A DNA stretch of 64,000 bases from positions 124,001-188,000 of the forward strand of contig CAVSWH010000015.1 of the NCBI GenBank assembly GCA_963731625.1, given 5' to 3'. The DNA is from PALSA-555 sp963731625. Lineage in GTDB: Bacteria > Actinomycetota > Acidimicrobiia > IMCC26256 > PALSA-555. Every line of letters begins with the position of its first letter. The first letter of the stretch is position 1. Position numbers and translations under genes: made by a program. Positions 15,510 through 24,241 of the stretch are shown piece by piece. The notes under the pieces are model-generated. The model did not search any database, had not been told where the DNA came from, and was given only the letters and a program-made list of their open reading frames with translations.

Positions 15510-16495
15510 ATGAGCCTCGTCCACAATGTCGTCGGACCACCGACCGCCGAGCGCGTGCTGCTGCTCGTCCACGGGTACGGCGCCGACGAGCGCGACCTCG
15601 GCGGCCTGCTCTCCTACCTCGATCCTGAGGGCCGGTTCCTCACCGTCCTGCCCCGCGGTCCGGTGGCGGCGCCGCCCGGCTTTGCGTGGTTCGACCCGAC
15701 CGGCGGCGCCGACGACGCGACGTTCGCCAGCTCGCTCGACGCGCTCGACGACCTGCTCGACGAGGTGTGCACAGCGAACGGCAAGGACCGGGCCGACGCC
15801 ATCGTCGGCGGCTTCTCCCAGGGCGGCGGCCTCGCCGTGGCGCTCGGCCTGCGGCGCAGCGACCGGCCGCACCCGCTCGCGGTCCTCGCCATGAGCCCGA
15901 TGACACCCGACGGGGTCGACTTCGACTGGGACGCGGCGAAGACCGTGCCGGTGCTCGTCCAGCACGGCACCGACGACCCGCTCATCCCGGTCACCCGGGG
16001 CGCGCGCTCGCCGCGACGCTCATGGACCACGGCGTGCCCGTCGTCTACCAGGAGTACCCGATGGGTCACGCGGTGGCGCTCGAGAGCATCCAGGCGGCGA
16101 AGTCGTGGCTCAACGAGGTCGTGGCGGGGGAGCGGCCGAGCGAGCCGATGCCCGAGGCGCCGCCGGAGCCGCTCGTGAAGCCGGTGACGACCGCGGCGTT
16201 CGAGACCGAGGTGCTGCGCGCCGAGCAGCCGGTGATCGTCGACTTCTGGGCGCCGTGGTGCCAGCCGTGCCGGGCCGTGTCGCCCGTCGTCGAGCAGATC
16301 GCCGCGATGCGCCAGGGCTCCTACAAGGTGGTGAAGGTCAACATCGACGAGGAGCCGGCGATCGCGCAGCGCTTCGAGGTGCAGAGCATCCCGATGATCG
16401 GGCTGTTCCGCAACGGGCGCCTCGAGCGCGCCGCGCTCGGCGCGAAGCCCCGTCAGGCGCTGGAGGCCGAGCTGGGGATGCTCGTCATCCCCTGA
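15510..16495 (+). pseudogene. Esterase-thioredoxin fusion gene broken by a -1 frameshift
   Basis: From ATG 15510 (GGAGGA site just upstream) the frame encodes an alpha/beta-hydrolase of the carboxylesterase/phospholipase type: LLLVHGYGADERDLGG, nucleophile GGFSQGGGLA and Asp in QHGTDDPLIPVTRG. Right after VTRG, near 16000-16008 in CGGGGCGCGCGC, the protein continues in another frame: RALAATLMDHGVPVVYQEYPMGHAV (the catalytic His), followed by a thioredoxin domain with VDFWAPWCQPC. One missing base restores a single reading frame of about 328 residues. Without it, translation stops at 16178 with no His or thioredoxin. It may be a recent mutation or a sequence error in a GC run. Confidence 0.8.
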
Positions 16496-17552
16496 CGGTG
16501 ATCGCCCCCGCCGGCCCGTCGACCGCCCGGGCGACGACGGCCGCCGCGGGCGTGTGCCGGGCGACGCACGCGGCGACGAGCGCGTCGGCCTGGCCGGCGT
16601 CCACCGCGATGAGCAGCCCGCCCGAGGTCTGCGCGTCGGCGAGGAGCAGCTGCTCCGGCTCGGGGAGGTCCCCCCAGTCGACAGGCGCCTCGGTGCTGAC
16701 GAAGGCGTGGTTCCGGGTCGTGCCGCCGGCGACCATCCCGGCGGCGAGCAGCTCGCGTGCCCCGTCGAGCACGGGGACGGCGGGCCCGTCGACCTCGGCG
16801 GCGACGCCCGACGCGACGAGCAGCTCGCGGAGGTGTCCGAGCAGCCCGAAGCCGGTCACGTCGGTGACGGCGTGCACCGCCGAGCCGAGCGCGCGCGCGG
16901 CGTCGCGGGCGCCGTCGTTCAAGGTGGTCATGACGGTCACGGCCCGGCCGATGAGCGGCGCGGGCGCCGCGCCCCGCTTCAGCGCGGTCGCGACGACGCC
17001 GAGCCCGAGCGGCTTCGTCAGCACGACGGCGTCCCCCGGGCGCGCGCCGGCGTTGCGGAACACGGCCCGCGGGTCGACCGTGCCGACGACGGCGAGCCCG
17101 AACTTCGGCTCCGGGTCGTCGATGGAGTGGCCGCCGGCGACGACCGCCCCCGCGCCGGCGACGGCGTCGGCGCCGCCGTCGAGGACCCGGGCGAGCAGCT
17201 CGAAGGGGAGCCCCTCGCGGGGCCACGCGACCAGGTTGAGGGCGAGCAGCGGGACGCCCCCCATCGCGTAGACGTCGGACAGCGCGTTCGTGGCGGCGAT
17301 GCGGCCCCAGTCGTAGGCGTCGTCGACGATCGGGGTGAAGAAGTCGGTCGTGACGACGACCGCGAGGTCGTCGCGCAGGCGGTAGACGGCGGCGTCGTCG
17401 GCGGTGTCGAAGCCGACGAGCAGGTCCGGGTCGGTGCCCGCCGGCGCGCGGACCATGCCGAGCACCGTCCGCAGGTCCGCGGGCGACAGTTTGCACGCAC
17501 AGCCCGCGCCGTGCGAGAACGCGGTGAGTCGGGTCTCGTCGAGCGCGGTCAC
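16485..17552 (-). CDS. selD: Selenide, water dikinase
   Basis: A 355-residue SelD. The catalytic segment is SHGAGCACKLSP with Cys18 (not selenocysteine) and Lys21; further family blocks are DDAAVYRL, TTDFFTPIVDD, RIAATNALSDVYAMGG, VVAGGHSI and DAQTSGGLL. It makes selenophosphate from selenide and ATP for selenocysteine, selenouridine or Se-cofactor synthesis. The GTG start at 17552 is the only one that keeps the family N-terminus. It overlaps the thioredoxin end by 11 bases, convergently. No selA, selB, selC, mnmH or selenoenzyme is in this window. Confidence 0.93.
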   Translation of the reverse strand: MTALDETRLTAFSHGAGCACKLSPADLRTVLGMVRAPAGTDPDLLVGFDTADDAAVYRLRDDLAVVVTTDFFTPIVDDAYDWGRIAATNALSDVYAMGGVPLLALNLVAWPREGLPFELLARVLDGGADAVAGAGAVVAGGHSIDDPEPKFGLAVVGTVDPRAVFRNAGARPGDAVVLTKPLGLGVVATALKRGAAPAPLIGRAVTVMTTLNDGARDAARALGSAVHAVTDVTGFGLLGHLRELLVASGVAAEVDGPAVPVLDGARELLAAGMVAGGTTRNHAFVSTEAPVDWGDLPEPEQLLLADAQTSGGLLIAVDAGQADALVAACVARHTPAAAVVARAVDGPAGAITVRG

Positions 17553-17583
17553 GGCCCGATCGTAGGGCCGCGCCGAATCTGCC

Positions 17584-18633
17584 CTAGCTGACGCGCAGCC
17601 CGTACTCGAAGTAGCCCGCGTCGATGTAGCGGACGACGTCCCCGGTATGGGGCGCATGGATCACGGCGCCGCCGCCCACGTACAGGCCCACGTGCCCGTA
17701 CGTGTAGGCGATGTCACCGGCGGACATGCTGCCGAGCGGCACGTGCGGCAAGTCGGCGGACTGGGCCTCCGAGTTGTGCGGCAGCCCGACGCCGGCCGCG
17801 CCCCACGCCGCCATCGTGAGGCCCGAGCAGTCGAAGCAGCTCGGCCCCGAGCCCGCGTAGCAGTACGGCTTCCCGAGCTGCTGCTGGGCGAAGCTCACCG
17901 CGATTCCCGCGGAGCCGCTCGCCGGCGGGACGAGCCCCGGGTTGAAGTCGGAGCCGCCGCCGCCGCCGCCGTTGCCCTTCGGCGCCTGCGCGGCGTCGGC
18001 GGCCGCGTTGTCCTGGGCGACGAGGCCGGCGATCTGGCCGTTCACCTGGCCGAGCAGGCCGGAGTACTGCGCGTTCGCGGCACTGAAGCTCGCCTCGGCG
18101 GCCTTCAGGGCCGCCTCCTGCGCCGTCGCCGTCGCCTTCGCGCTCTGCGCGTCCTTCTCACGGGCGTTCAGCGAGGCCTTCGACTCGTTCAGCTGGTCGA
18201 CGAGCGTGTTGTCCTGGTCGCTCGCGGCCGCCGTGTACTGCTGGCTGCTCGCCAGCTCGCTCGGGTCGACGTTGAAGAGGGTGGTGTCCCCACCGATCGT
18301 GGCGCTCTGGTAGATCGACACGGCCCGCTGCTCGACGAGCTTCTGGAGCGCGTCGGTCTGCACCTTCGCCGCCGCGATGCGTGTCTGCGCGTCCGCGATC
18401 GTCGCGTTCGCCTGGTCCAGCTGGTACTGCGCCGCGCTGATCTGCTCGTTCAGCGCGTCGAGCTTCACGGCGTTCGCGTTGATCGCCGCCGACAGCTGGG
18501 ACGCCTGCGTCTGCAGGCTGGTGCCGGGTGCGGCCCCGGCGGTGCCGGTCGCGACGGTGAACACCGTCGCGGCAGCGGCGCCGAGCGTCGCGGCGAGGAG
18601 GAGGGCCAGGGTGCGGATCGGCAAGCGCGTCAT
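17584..18633 (-). CDS. Secreted NlpC/P60 peptidoglycan endopeptidase
   Basis: A 349-residue exported wall hydrolase. A signal peptide (MTRLPIRTLALLLAATLGAA, Ala-rich cleavage near residue 34) is followed by a long Gln/Ala-rich coiled coil (about residues 40-210), a Gly/Ser linker, and a C-terminal NlpC/P60 domain. Catalytic residues are Cys269 in FDCSG and His314 in GHVGLYVG, with a third polar residue near VIHAPHTG. It resembles RipA-type enzymes that cut the D-Glu-diaminopimelate bond during cell separation. The upstream region holds two hairpins. Confidence 0.9.
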   Translation of the reverse strand: MTRLPIRTLALLLAATLGAAAATVFTVATGTAGAAPGTSLQTQASQLSAAINANAVKLDALNEQISAAQYQLDQANATIADAQTRIAAAKVQTDALQKLVEQRAVSIYQSATIGGDTTLFNVDPSELASSQQYTAAASDQDNTLVDQLNESKASLNAREKDAQSAKATATAQEAALKAAEASFSAANAQYSGLLGQVNGQIAGLVAQDNAAADAAQAPKGNGGGGGGSDFNPGLVPPASGSAGIAVSFAQQQLGKPYCYAGSGPSCFDCSGLTMAAWGAAGVGLPHNSEAQSADLPHVPLGSMSAGDIAYTYGHVGLYVGGGAVIHAPHTGDVVRYIDAGYFEYGLRVS

Positions 18634-18689
18634 CAGCAATTCGTTCGCTCTCGTTGGGGGCGGACAGCGGGCGGTGTCTGGTGGTGCAC

Positions 18690-18734
18690 TGCGGGTCTTG
18701 CAAAACGACCCGCACGTCATCTGAACGATGACGT
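18690..18734 (-). promoter_or_regulatory. Two adjacent hairpins upstream of the NlpC/P60 gene
   Basis: TGCGGGTC-N9-GACCCGCA (18690-18714) and ACGTCATC-TGAAC-GATGACGT (18714-18734) share one base and lie 57-101 bases upstream of the start codon. They could be a structured leader, a protein operator (the second palindrome) or an upstream terminator. I could not match them to a known riboswitch. Confidence 0.45.
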
Positions 18735-18810
18735 CCGGGCTGAGTTGCACCCTAGGCACCTGAAAGGCCTCGCGCCAGGATCGGCCGGAGGTACCTCGCG
18801 TCGTCGCAGG

Positions 18811-19299
18811 TCAGGCGCCCGAAACGGGCCAGCCCGGGGAGGGCCGGGGGTCGCCGGGGGCCGCGACCTCGGGCACGGTCCACGCCATCGCCTTGCCGAC
18901 CTCACGGGCGACCCGCTGCCAGTCGTGCGGGTCCCATCCCTCGCTCGCCGCGACGACCGTCGTGTCCTGACGCAGGTGCACGAACGCCGGCAGGCGCTCC
19001 AGGCCGAGGCTGGACACCACGGCGGTGTCGGGGTCGACGAACGTCATCACCCGCTGCTCGGCGCCGCCCAGCATCCGGGCGGCGACGGCCTCGCCCGCGG
19101 GCACGACGAACGCGCAGTGACAGTCGGCGTCACCGAACGTCTTGAAGATCCGCTCGCCGACCGGCACCCACGCCGCCCCTTCGGGGCGCGGCGGGAGCAC
19201 GACGAGGCAGAGGTGGAACATGGTCGTCCAGTCGTCGAGCGTCCGGGTGACGCCCGCGCTGGTCGCCAGCTTCAGGGTGGGATCGGGGTTCGTCGCCAG
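18811..19299 (-). CDS. Conserved hypothetical protein, thioredoxin-like fold possible
   Basis: About 162 residues from a CTG at 19299, which has AGGAGG eight bases upstream; no ATG or GTG is suitably placed, and an ATG at 19389 would add a low-complexity Arg/Gly lead. The body has LPAFVHLRQDTTVVAASEGWDPHDWQRVAREVGKAMAW, which looks like the C-terminal strand-helix end of a thioredoxin-like domain, but no CxxC is present. It is divergent from the dienelactone hydrolase gene. Function unknown. Confidence 0.65.
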   Translation of the reverse strand: MATNPDPTLKLATSAGVTRTLDDWTTMFHLCLVVLPPRPEGAAWVPVGERIFKTFGDADCHCAFVVPAGEAVAARMLGGAEQRVMTFVDPDTAVVSSLGLERLPAFVHLRQDTTVVAASEGWDPHDWQRVAREVGKAMAWTVPEVAAPGDPRPSPGWPVSGA

Positions 19300-19403
19300 C
19301 GCACGGCCCTCCTGCCGGCGGCGAAGGTAGCGTCTTTCCGGCCGGCCGCCGGGACCGCGCCGCCCGGGCGAGCGCCGGCCGCCGCGCACCCGAGGGGGCC
19401 CCG

Positions 19404-20093
19404 ATGTCCGGATCGAACGTCACCTTCCCCAGCAACGGCTCGGAGGGCGCCGGCTACCTGGCCCGCCCGGCGAGCGCCCAGGGTCCGGGCGTGGTCGTCA
19501 TCCAGGAGTGGTGGGGGCTGAACGACCAGATCCGCGAGGTCTGCGACCGCTTCGCCGAGGAGGGCTTCGTCGCCCTCGCGCCCGACCTCTACCGCGGTGA
19601 GGTGACGCGCGAGCCCGACGAGGCGGCCAAGCTCATGATGGCGCTGAACCTCGAGCGGGCCGCGAAGGACATGGTGGGCGCCGTCGACTTCCTCGCGGGC
19701 CACGACGCGGTCACCTCGAAGGGGGTCGGCGTCATCGGGTTCTGCATGGGCGGTGGGCTCGCGCTCTGGCTCGCGACGCTGCGCCCCGAGAAGGTGGAGG
19801 CCGTCGCCCCCTACTACGGGGTGATCCCGTGGCCGGCGGCCCAGCCCGACTACGCGTGGCTGACCGCCCCGGTGCAGGGCCACTACGCCGAGCTCGACGC
19901 CTCCGCCGACCCGGCCGCCGTGCACGCCCTCGAGGAGCAGCTCCACGGGCTCGGCAAGACCGCCGAGTTCTTCATCTATCCCGGCGCCGACCACGCCTTC
20001 ACGAACCACCACCGGCCCGAGGTCTTCCACGCCGAGCACACCGACACGGCGTGGCAGCGCACCCTGGCGTTCTTCCGCGCCAACGTCCGCTGA
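19404..20093 (+). CDS. Dienelactone hydrolase family protein
   Basis: A 229-residue alpha/beta hydrolase with the DLH triad: nucleophile Cys114 in GFCMGG, Asp in YAELDASADP and His in GADHAFTN. The N-terminal block VVVIQEWWGLNDQIREVCDRFAEEGFVALAPDLYRG is highly typical. Such enzymes open dienelactones in chlorocatechol breakdown or act as general carboxymethylene-butenolidases. It has no aromatic ring-cleavage neighbours, so a housekeeping esterase role is as likely. The ATG follows GAGGGGGCCCCG. Confidence 0.9.
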   Translation: MSGSNVTFPSNGSEGAGYLARPASAQGPGVVVIQEWWGLNDQIREVCDRFAEEGFVALAPDLYRGEVTREPDEAAKLMMALNLERAAKDMVGAVDFLAGHDAVTSKGVGVIGFCMGGGLALWLATLRPEKVEAVAPYYGVIPWPAAQPDYAWLTAPVQGHYAELDASADPAAVHALEEQLHGLGKTAEFFIYPGADHAFTNHHRPEVFHAEHTDTAWQRTLAFFRANVR

Positions 20094-20103
20094 CGCCCCG
20101 GTC

Positions 20104-20931
20104 TCAGAGGCCGCTGGCGCGCAGCATCGACGGCGGCACCTCGTCGCGGCCCGCGGCGAGCAGCGCGGCCCGCTCGACGTTGATCGGGTCCCGCTCGGCC
20201 CGCTCGAGCCAGCCGTCCCACGGCCCGGGCGGGATGGACCCCTCGACGCAGTGCCGCAGGTAGGCCTGCAGGTCGCGCGCCTCGGCCTCGCCGCCGACCG
20301 GCCCGTGCCCCGGGACGATCGTGTCGGCGAGCTCGATGACCGCGTCGAGCATGTCGGCCCACGTCGCCGGGTCGCCCTGGAAGGCGAGCGGCGTCACGCC
20401 GAAGAAGCAGAGATCGCCGGCGAAGCACACGTCGGCGTCGGCGACGAGCACGAGCAGGTCGCCCGCGGTGTGGCCCGACGCGGGGAGCAGCTCGACGCGG
20501 GGCGTGAGGTTCGCCGCACCGTCGACCTCGTGGGTGACCGGCCGCGTCCCCGTCTCGGCCAGGTCGTCGAACGCCTCGTCGAACGCGGGCATGAACGCCT
20601 TGTACGCCTCGATCGGCATCGGCTGGTCGAGCGCCGCGCTCGTCGGCGGCGTCCCGAGCACCGCGGCGTGCGGGAACGCCTTCGTCCCGCCGACGTGGTC
20701 GATGTGGGCGTGCGTGAGCACGACGCGCTTCACCGGTCGCTCGAGGGCCCGCACCGCGGCGGCGAACGGCTCCCACTGGGAGCGGACCATCAGCGTGTCG
20801 ACGACCGTGACCCCGTCGTCGTCGACGATCACGCCCGCGTTGGCCACGCCGGTCTCGCCGCCCGGCTGGAGCCACACGAACACGCCGCCGGCGAGCTCGT
20901 GCAGCGTCTGCGTCGGGCAGGTCCGCGCCAC
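20104..20931 (-). CDS. MBL fold metallo-hydrolase
   Basis: A 275-residue metallo-beta-lactamase-fold protein. The zinc motif THAHIDH is at residues 73-79; ASGHTAGD and FAGDLCFF provide the third His and the bridging Asp, and PGHGP the last His. The N-terminus GVFVWLQPGGETGVANAGVIVDDDGVTVVDTLM is typical of quinoprotein-relay/SoxH-like or glyoxalase-II-like hydrolases. Substrate unknown. It is convergent with the dienelactone hydrolase and divergent from the CitE-like lyase, with about 23 bp between starts. Confidence 0.9.
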   Translation of the reverse strand: MARTCPTQTLHELAGGVFVWLQPGGETGVANAGVIVDDDGVTVVDTLMVRSQWEPFAAAVRALERPVKRVVLTHAHIDHVGGTKAFPHAAVLGTPPTSAALDQPMPIEAYKAFMPAFDEAFDDLAETGTRPVTHEVDGAANLTPRVELLPASGHTAGDLLVLVADADVCFAGDLCFFGVTPLAFQGDPATWADMLDAVIELADTIVPGHGPVGGEAEARDLQAYLRHCVEGSIPPGPWDGWLERAERDPINVERAALLAAGRDEVPPSMLRASGL

Positions 20932-20954
20932 GGGGCCGAGGGTACCGTTGGCCC

Positions 20955-21899
20955 ATGACCGAGCGCTCCCGCCAGCTGCCCCGCCGCTCGTGCCTCTCGG
21001 TGCCCGGCTCGAGCCCGAAGATGCTCACCAAGGCCCCCGGGCTCGGTGCCGACATGGTGTTCCTCGACCTCGAGGACTCCGTCGCGCCGCTCGAGAAGGA
21101 GGCCGCCCGCGACAACGTCGTGAAGGCGATCAACGAGCAGGACTGGGGCGACGTCGTCCTGTGCGTGCGCGTGAACGCCTGGGACACGAAGTGGACCTAC
21201 CGCGACGTGGTCCACGTCGTCGAGAACGCGTCGGAGCGCCTCGACGAGCTCATGCTCCCGAAGGTGCAGTGCGCCGCCGACGTCGAGGCGCTCGACCGGC
21301 TCCTCACCCAGATCGAGGCGACGACCGGGCGAGACGGGCGGGTCGGCATCGAGCCCCAGATCGAGACGGCACGGGGCCTCATCAACGTGGAGGAGATCTG
21401 CGCCGCGTCCGACCGCCTCGAGACGATCGTCTTCGGCCCGGCCGACTTCGCCGCGTCGACCGAGATGCCCGTGCTCACCGGCGGCGTGCAGATCCCCGAG
21501 TATCCCGGTGACCACTTCCACTACGTGTTCGCCAAGATCCTCATGGCCGGGCGGGCCAACGGCCTCCAGGTCATCGACGGCCCCTACCTGAAGATCCGGG
21601 ACCTCGACGGCCTCCGCGACTACGCGATGCGCACCCGCATCCTCGGCTACGACGGCAAGTGGGCGCTGCACCCCGACCAGGTCACGGTCATCAACGACGT
21701 CTACACGCCGACCCAGGAGCAGTTCGACCGGGCGTGGGACATCCTCGCCGCCTACCAGGAGGCGACCACGACCACCGAGGGCGACCGCAAGGGCGCCGTC
21801 ATGTTCGGCGACGAGATGATCGACGAGGCGAGCCGCAAGATGGCGACGAAGTTCGTCACCCGCGGCGAGCGCGCCGGAATGCGCCGCGGCGAGGGCTGA
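20955..21899 (+). CDS. HpcH/HpaI aldolase/citrate lyase family protein (malyl-CoA lyase-like)
   Basis: A 314-residue CitE-like TIM barrel. RSCLSVPGSSPKMLTKAPGLGADMVFLDLEDSVAPLEK carries the CoA-binding start and the DLEDSV acidic motif; LPKV, IEPQIETARGLINV (metal Glu) and GPADFAAS (metal Asp) follow, with a long C-terminal region ALHPDQVTVINDVYTPT. This pattern fits L-malyl-CoA, beta-methylmalyl-CoA or citramalyl-CoA lyases, which cleave or form C-C bonds with acetyl-CoA or propionyl-CoA. Which substrate is not visible. Confidence 0.88.
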   Translation: MTERSRQLPRRSCLSVPGSSPKMLTKAPGLGADMVFLDLEDSVAPLEKEAARDNVVKAINEQDWGDVVLCVRVNAWDTKWTYRDVVHVVENASERLDELMLPKVQCAADVEALDRLLTQIEATTGRDGRVGIEPQIETARGLINVEEICAASDRLETIVFGPADFAASTEMPVLTGGVQIPEYPGDHFHYVFAKILMAGRANGLQVIDGPYLKIRDLDGLRDYAMRTRILGYDGKWALHPDQVTVINDVYTPTQEQFDRAWDILAAYQEATTTTEGDRKGAVMFGDEMIDEASRKMATKFVTRGERAGMRRGEG

Positions 21900-21974
21900 C
21901 CGCCCGGTCGGCGCATGGAGGCGCCACCGAGGGCCCGCGGTACCGTGGGCTGACGCTCGGTTCGGGAGCCGCGT

Positions 21975-22424
21975 ATGGGGATCAGCCGACTGGGGCACCG
22001 CTCCCGTGACCCAGGCGGGGTGCCGCGCCACTGGGAGACCTCCCAGAGCGTGGCCGGCGACCTGCACCGCCGCATGCACTCAGCCCTTAACCGGACGCGC
22101 GCGACGCTGGCCGATGCCCGCCGGTGCGGCGTCCCGACCGACCACTTCGAGTCGCTCTGCGACGAGCTCGAGAGCGCGGCCCGCATCATGGACGAGCAGC
22201 TGCTGGCCGCGTCGCGCCTGCCGCTGCGGATCCGCCACCGGACGCTCCTCGACCTGCGCTACCGCATCGTCGATCTGGAGCGAACCGGCGATCGCATCGG
22301 GCGCACCGCCCTCGACGCGGCAGCGCCCGTCGCCGGCGGCTTCGAGGACACGCTGCGCCACATCAACGAGCGCCTCGACCGCCACGTCGAGGCCCGCCGA
22401 GAGCTGCGCGAGCTCGGTTCCTGA
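21975..22424 (+). CDS. Hypothetical helical protein
   Basis: A 149-residue, charged, mostly helical protein with no signal peptide, membrane segment or known motif. The central part (TLADARRCGVPTDHFESLCDELESAARIMDEQLLAAS) looks like a helical bundle. It follows the CitE-like gene by 75 bp. No function can be assigned. Confidence 0.6.
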   Translation: MGISRLGHRSRDPGGVPRHWETSQSVAGDLHRRMHSALNRTRATLADARRCGVPTDHFESLCDELESAARIMDEQLLAASRLPLRIRHRTLLDLRYRIVDLERTGDRIGRTALDAAAPVAGGFEDTLRHINERLDRHVEARRELRELGS

Positions 22425-22742
22425 CGGTCCGTGTCGGCGCCGGCACCGGCGTCGTCGGTCGGCGACCCATCGACCACGAGGGCCCAGCGTCCCGCCCCAT
22501 CCCCCTCGAGGTCGCGCCCGCGGTGTCCGTCGGCGGCGACCCGTGTTGATGGTCGAGCGACTGGTGTGACACGTGTGACGAGTGGGAGCCGCCCGATGGG
22601 TGGGTCCTTGGTGCCGCCGGGCCCGGCGGGCAACCCGCCACGCGCGCGCCGTCGCGGCGCCGTGCCTGGTCAGAGCGTGGGTGCCCGCGACCCGGTAGCG
22701 TTTGCGACCTCGTGCGGAGCGGGGATCGGAGAGGGTGGGGCG
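22425..22742. other. 318-bp gene-free stretch
   Basis: Upstream region of the beta-helix protein gene. I see no RNA gene or long inverted repeat, only GC-rich sequence and a possible ribosome site (GGAGAGGGTGGGG) directly before ATG 22743. Confidence 0.5.
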
Positions 22743-24083
22743 ATGCTGCGGAGTTGGCGGGCTCGGATGGGCGTAGCCGTGGTGGGCGTCGTGGCGTTGA
22801 GCGCGGGTGCGCTCGTGGTCGCGGCGCCGCCCGCGTCCGCAGTGGTGAACTGCGGCACCGCGGGCAGCCCGCTTCCCCCCGACCCCACGGGCGCCAACGA
22901 CGGCGGTACGGGCTCGCTGCGCGCCGCCGTCAATGGTGACTGCGCGGTCATCGTCCTCACGGCCGGCGGGACCTTCGGCCTGAACACGAACGACGAACTG
23001 GCCATCGGTCCCTCCGGTTCGTTCCCGAGCGGGATCACCATCGAGTCCTCGTCGACGAGCGAGAACGCCACGATCCAACAGCTCAGCGCCGGCGACCGGG
23101 TCATCGACGTCGAGAATGGCGTCACCGCCACGTTCACCAACCTGAACATCACCGGCGGGACTCGGAGCAGCGCGGGCGGCGCGGGGATCAGGAGCGAGGA
23201 CAACTCCCATGTCACGCTGACCGGTGACTCGATCACCGGCAACAGCGCGGGGGGCGGGTCCAGCGGGATCGGTGGAGGGATCAACAGCCACAGCAGTCAG
23301 CTGACGATCCTGAACACGACCTTCAGCGGGAACTGTGCCTCGGACGGAGGCGGAGCCGTCTACCTCAACGAGTCGAGCACTGGGAGCAGCACGAACCTCA
23401 TCCAGAACTCGACCGTGAGCGGCAACACGACGGGGGGCGGACGCGGCGCCATCCACGACGTCGGAAGCAGCGCCGCCCTCACGATGAACTACGTCACGCT
23501 CGTCAGCAACACAGGCGAAGTCGGGGAACCGACCTGCGGGCTGAGCGACGGGGCCACCGCTGCCAACCCGAACGATCCGCCGGAGCCAGAGTCGACGCCG
23601 ACGAATGTCGGGCCACAGTCGGCGGTCGCCGTCGCCAACCTGTCGGTGTTTGACGGGGGGTCGCTGACCTCCTTCGGGACGGTCATCGCCGACCCCCTGT
23701 CGTCGTCGGCGGTGAACAACTGCGACGTCACCGCGATCACGCCCACCACGAAGGGTTACAACTACGAGTCGGGCGGCAACGACACGGGGAAGTCGTGCGG
23801 CCTGACCGGGGGAGCGGGGGACGTGCAGAACGGGGTCACCCCGATCAGCGCGCTCGTCGGTGCCCTCGGCGCGAACGGGGGACCGACGAACACGCAGGTG
23901 CCGTCGACCGGCAGCCCGCTCATCGACGCCATCCCCGACCCGGGCGGCGGGTGCCCGGCCTCCCCGACAGTGATCACGACCGACCAGCGGGGCATCAGCC
24001 GCCCGCAGGGCCTGGGTTGTGAGATCGGCGCCGTCGAGGTGGTAGTCACGGTTGCCCCACTGACGGCGGCGTTCACCGGGTGA
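22743..24083 (+). CDS. Secreted parallel beta-helix protein (choice-of-anchor Q type)
   Basis: A 446-residue exported protein. The signal peptide VAVVGVVALSAGALVVAAPPASA ends near residue 36. The body is Gly/Ser/Thr/Asn-rich with polymorphic-membrane-protein-like turns (TNLNITGGT, NSAGG, LNTTFSGNCASDGGGAV, NSTVSGN). The C-terminus has the anchor-like block SPLIDAIP, TDQRGISRPQG, CEIGAVEV. It is probably a surface or secreted beta-helix, perhaps adhesive or polysaccharide-binding. It shares its C-terminal block with the protein at 50639-52039, so the two are distant paralogues. Confidence 0.85.
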   Translation: MLRSWRARMGVAVVGVVALSAGALVVAAPPASAVVNCGTAGSPLPPDPTGANDGGTGSLRAAVNGDCAVIVLTAGGTFGLNTNDELAIGPSGSFPSGITIESSSTSENATIQQLSAGDRVIDVENGVTATFTNLNITGGTRSSAGGAGIRSEDNSHVTLTGDSITGNSAGGGSSGIGGGINSHSSQLTILNTTFSGNCASDGGGAVYLNESSTGSSTNLIQNSTVSGNTTGGGRGAIHDVGSSAALTMNYVTLVSNTGEVGEPTCGLSDGATAANPNDPPEPESTPTNVGPQSAVAVANLSVFDGGSLTSFGTVIADPLSSSAVNNCDVTAITPTTKGYNYESGGNDTGKSCGLTGGAGDVQNGVTPISALVGALGANGGPTNTQVPSTGSPLIDAIPDPGGGCPASPTVITTDQRGISRPQGLGCEIGAVEVVVTVAPLTAAFTG

Positions 24084-24241
24084 GGTGTCCCAGCCTGATC
24101 TGAACCACTTCGCCCCGGGTCAGCCTGCACTCTGGCGCACCGGGTTCTTCGCGACGCGGGACGTGGCCCCTGACGTGGTCCCGGACTCACGGTCGCCGCG
24201 TGGCCCAACGACCCCGTCCGCAAGGCGTCGAGCCCTCGCCT

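Noticed and set aside
15990..16010. Programmed frameshift in the esterase-thioredoxin gene
   Set aside because: There is no typical slippery heptamer or downstream structure I can identify; a missing base in a G/C run is simpler.
16485..17552. Selenocysteine in SelD
   Set aside because: The catalytic position is a Cys codon in GAGCACK, with no in-frame TGA.
18634..18810. c-di-AMP (ydaO-type) riboswitch before the NlpC/P60 gene
   Set aside because: The hairpins are present, but the conserved ydaO core sequences are not recognisable.
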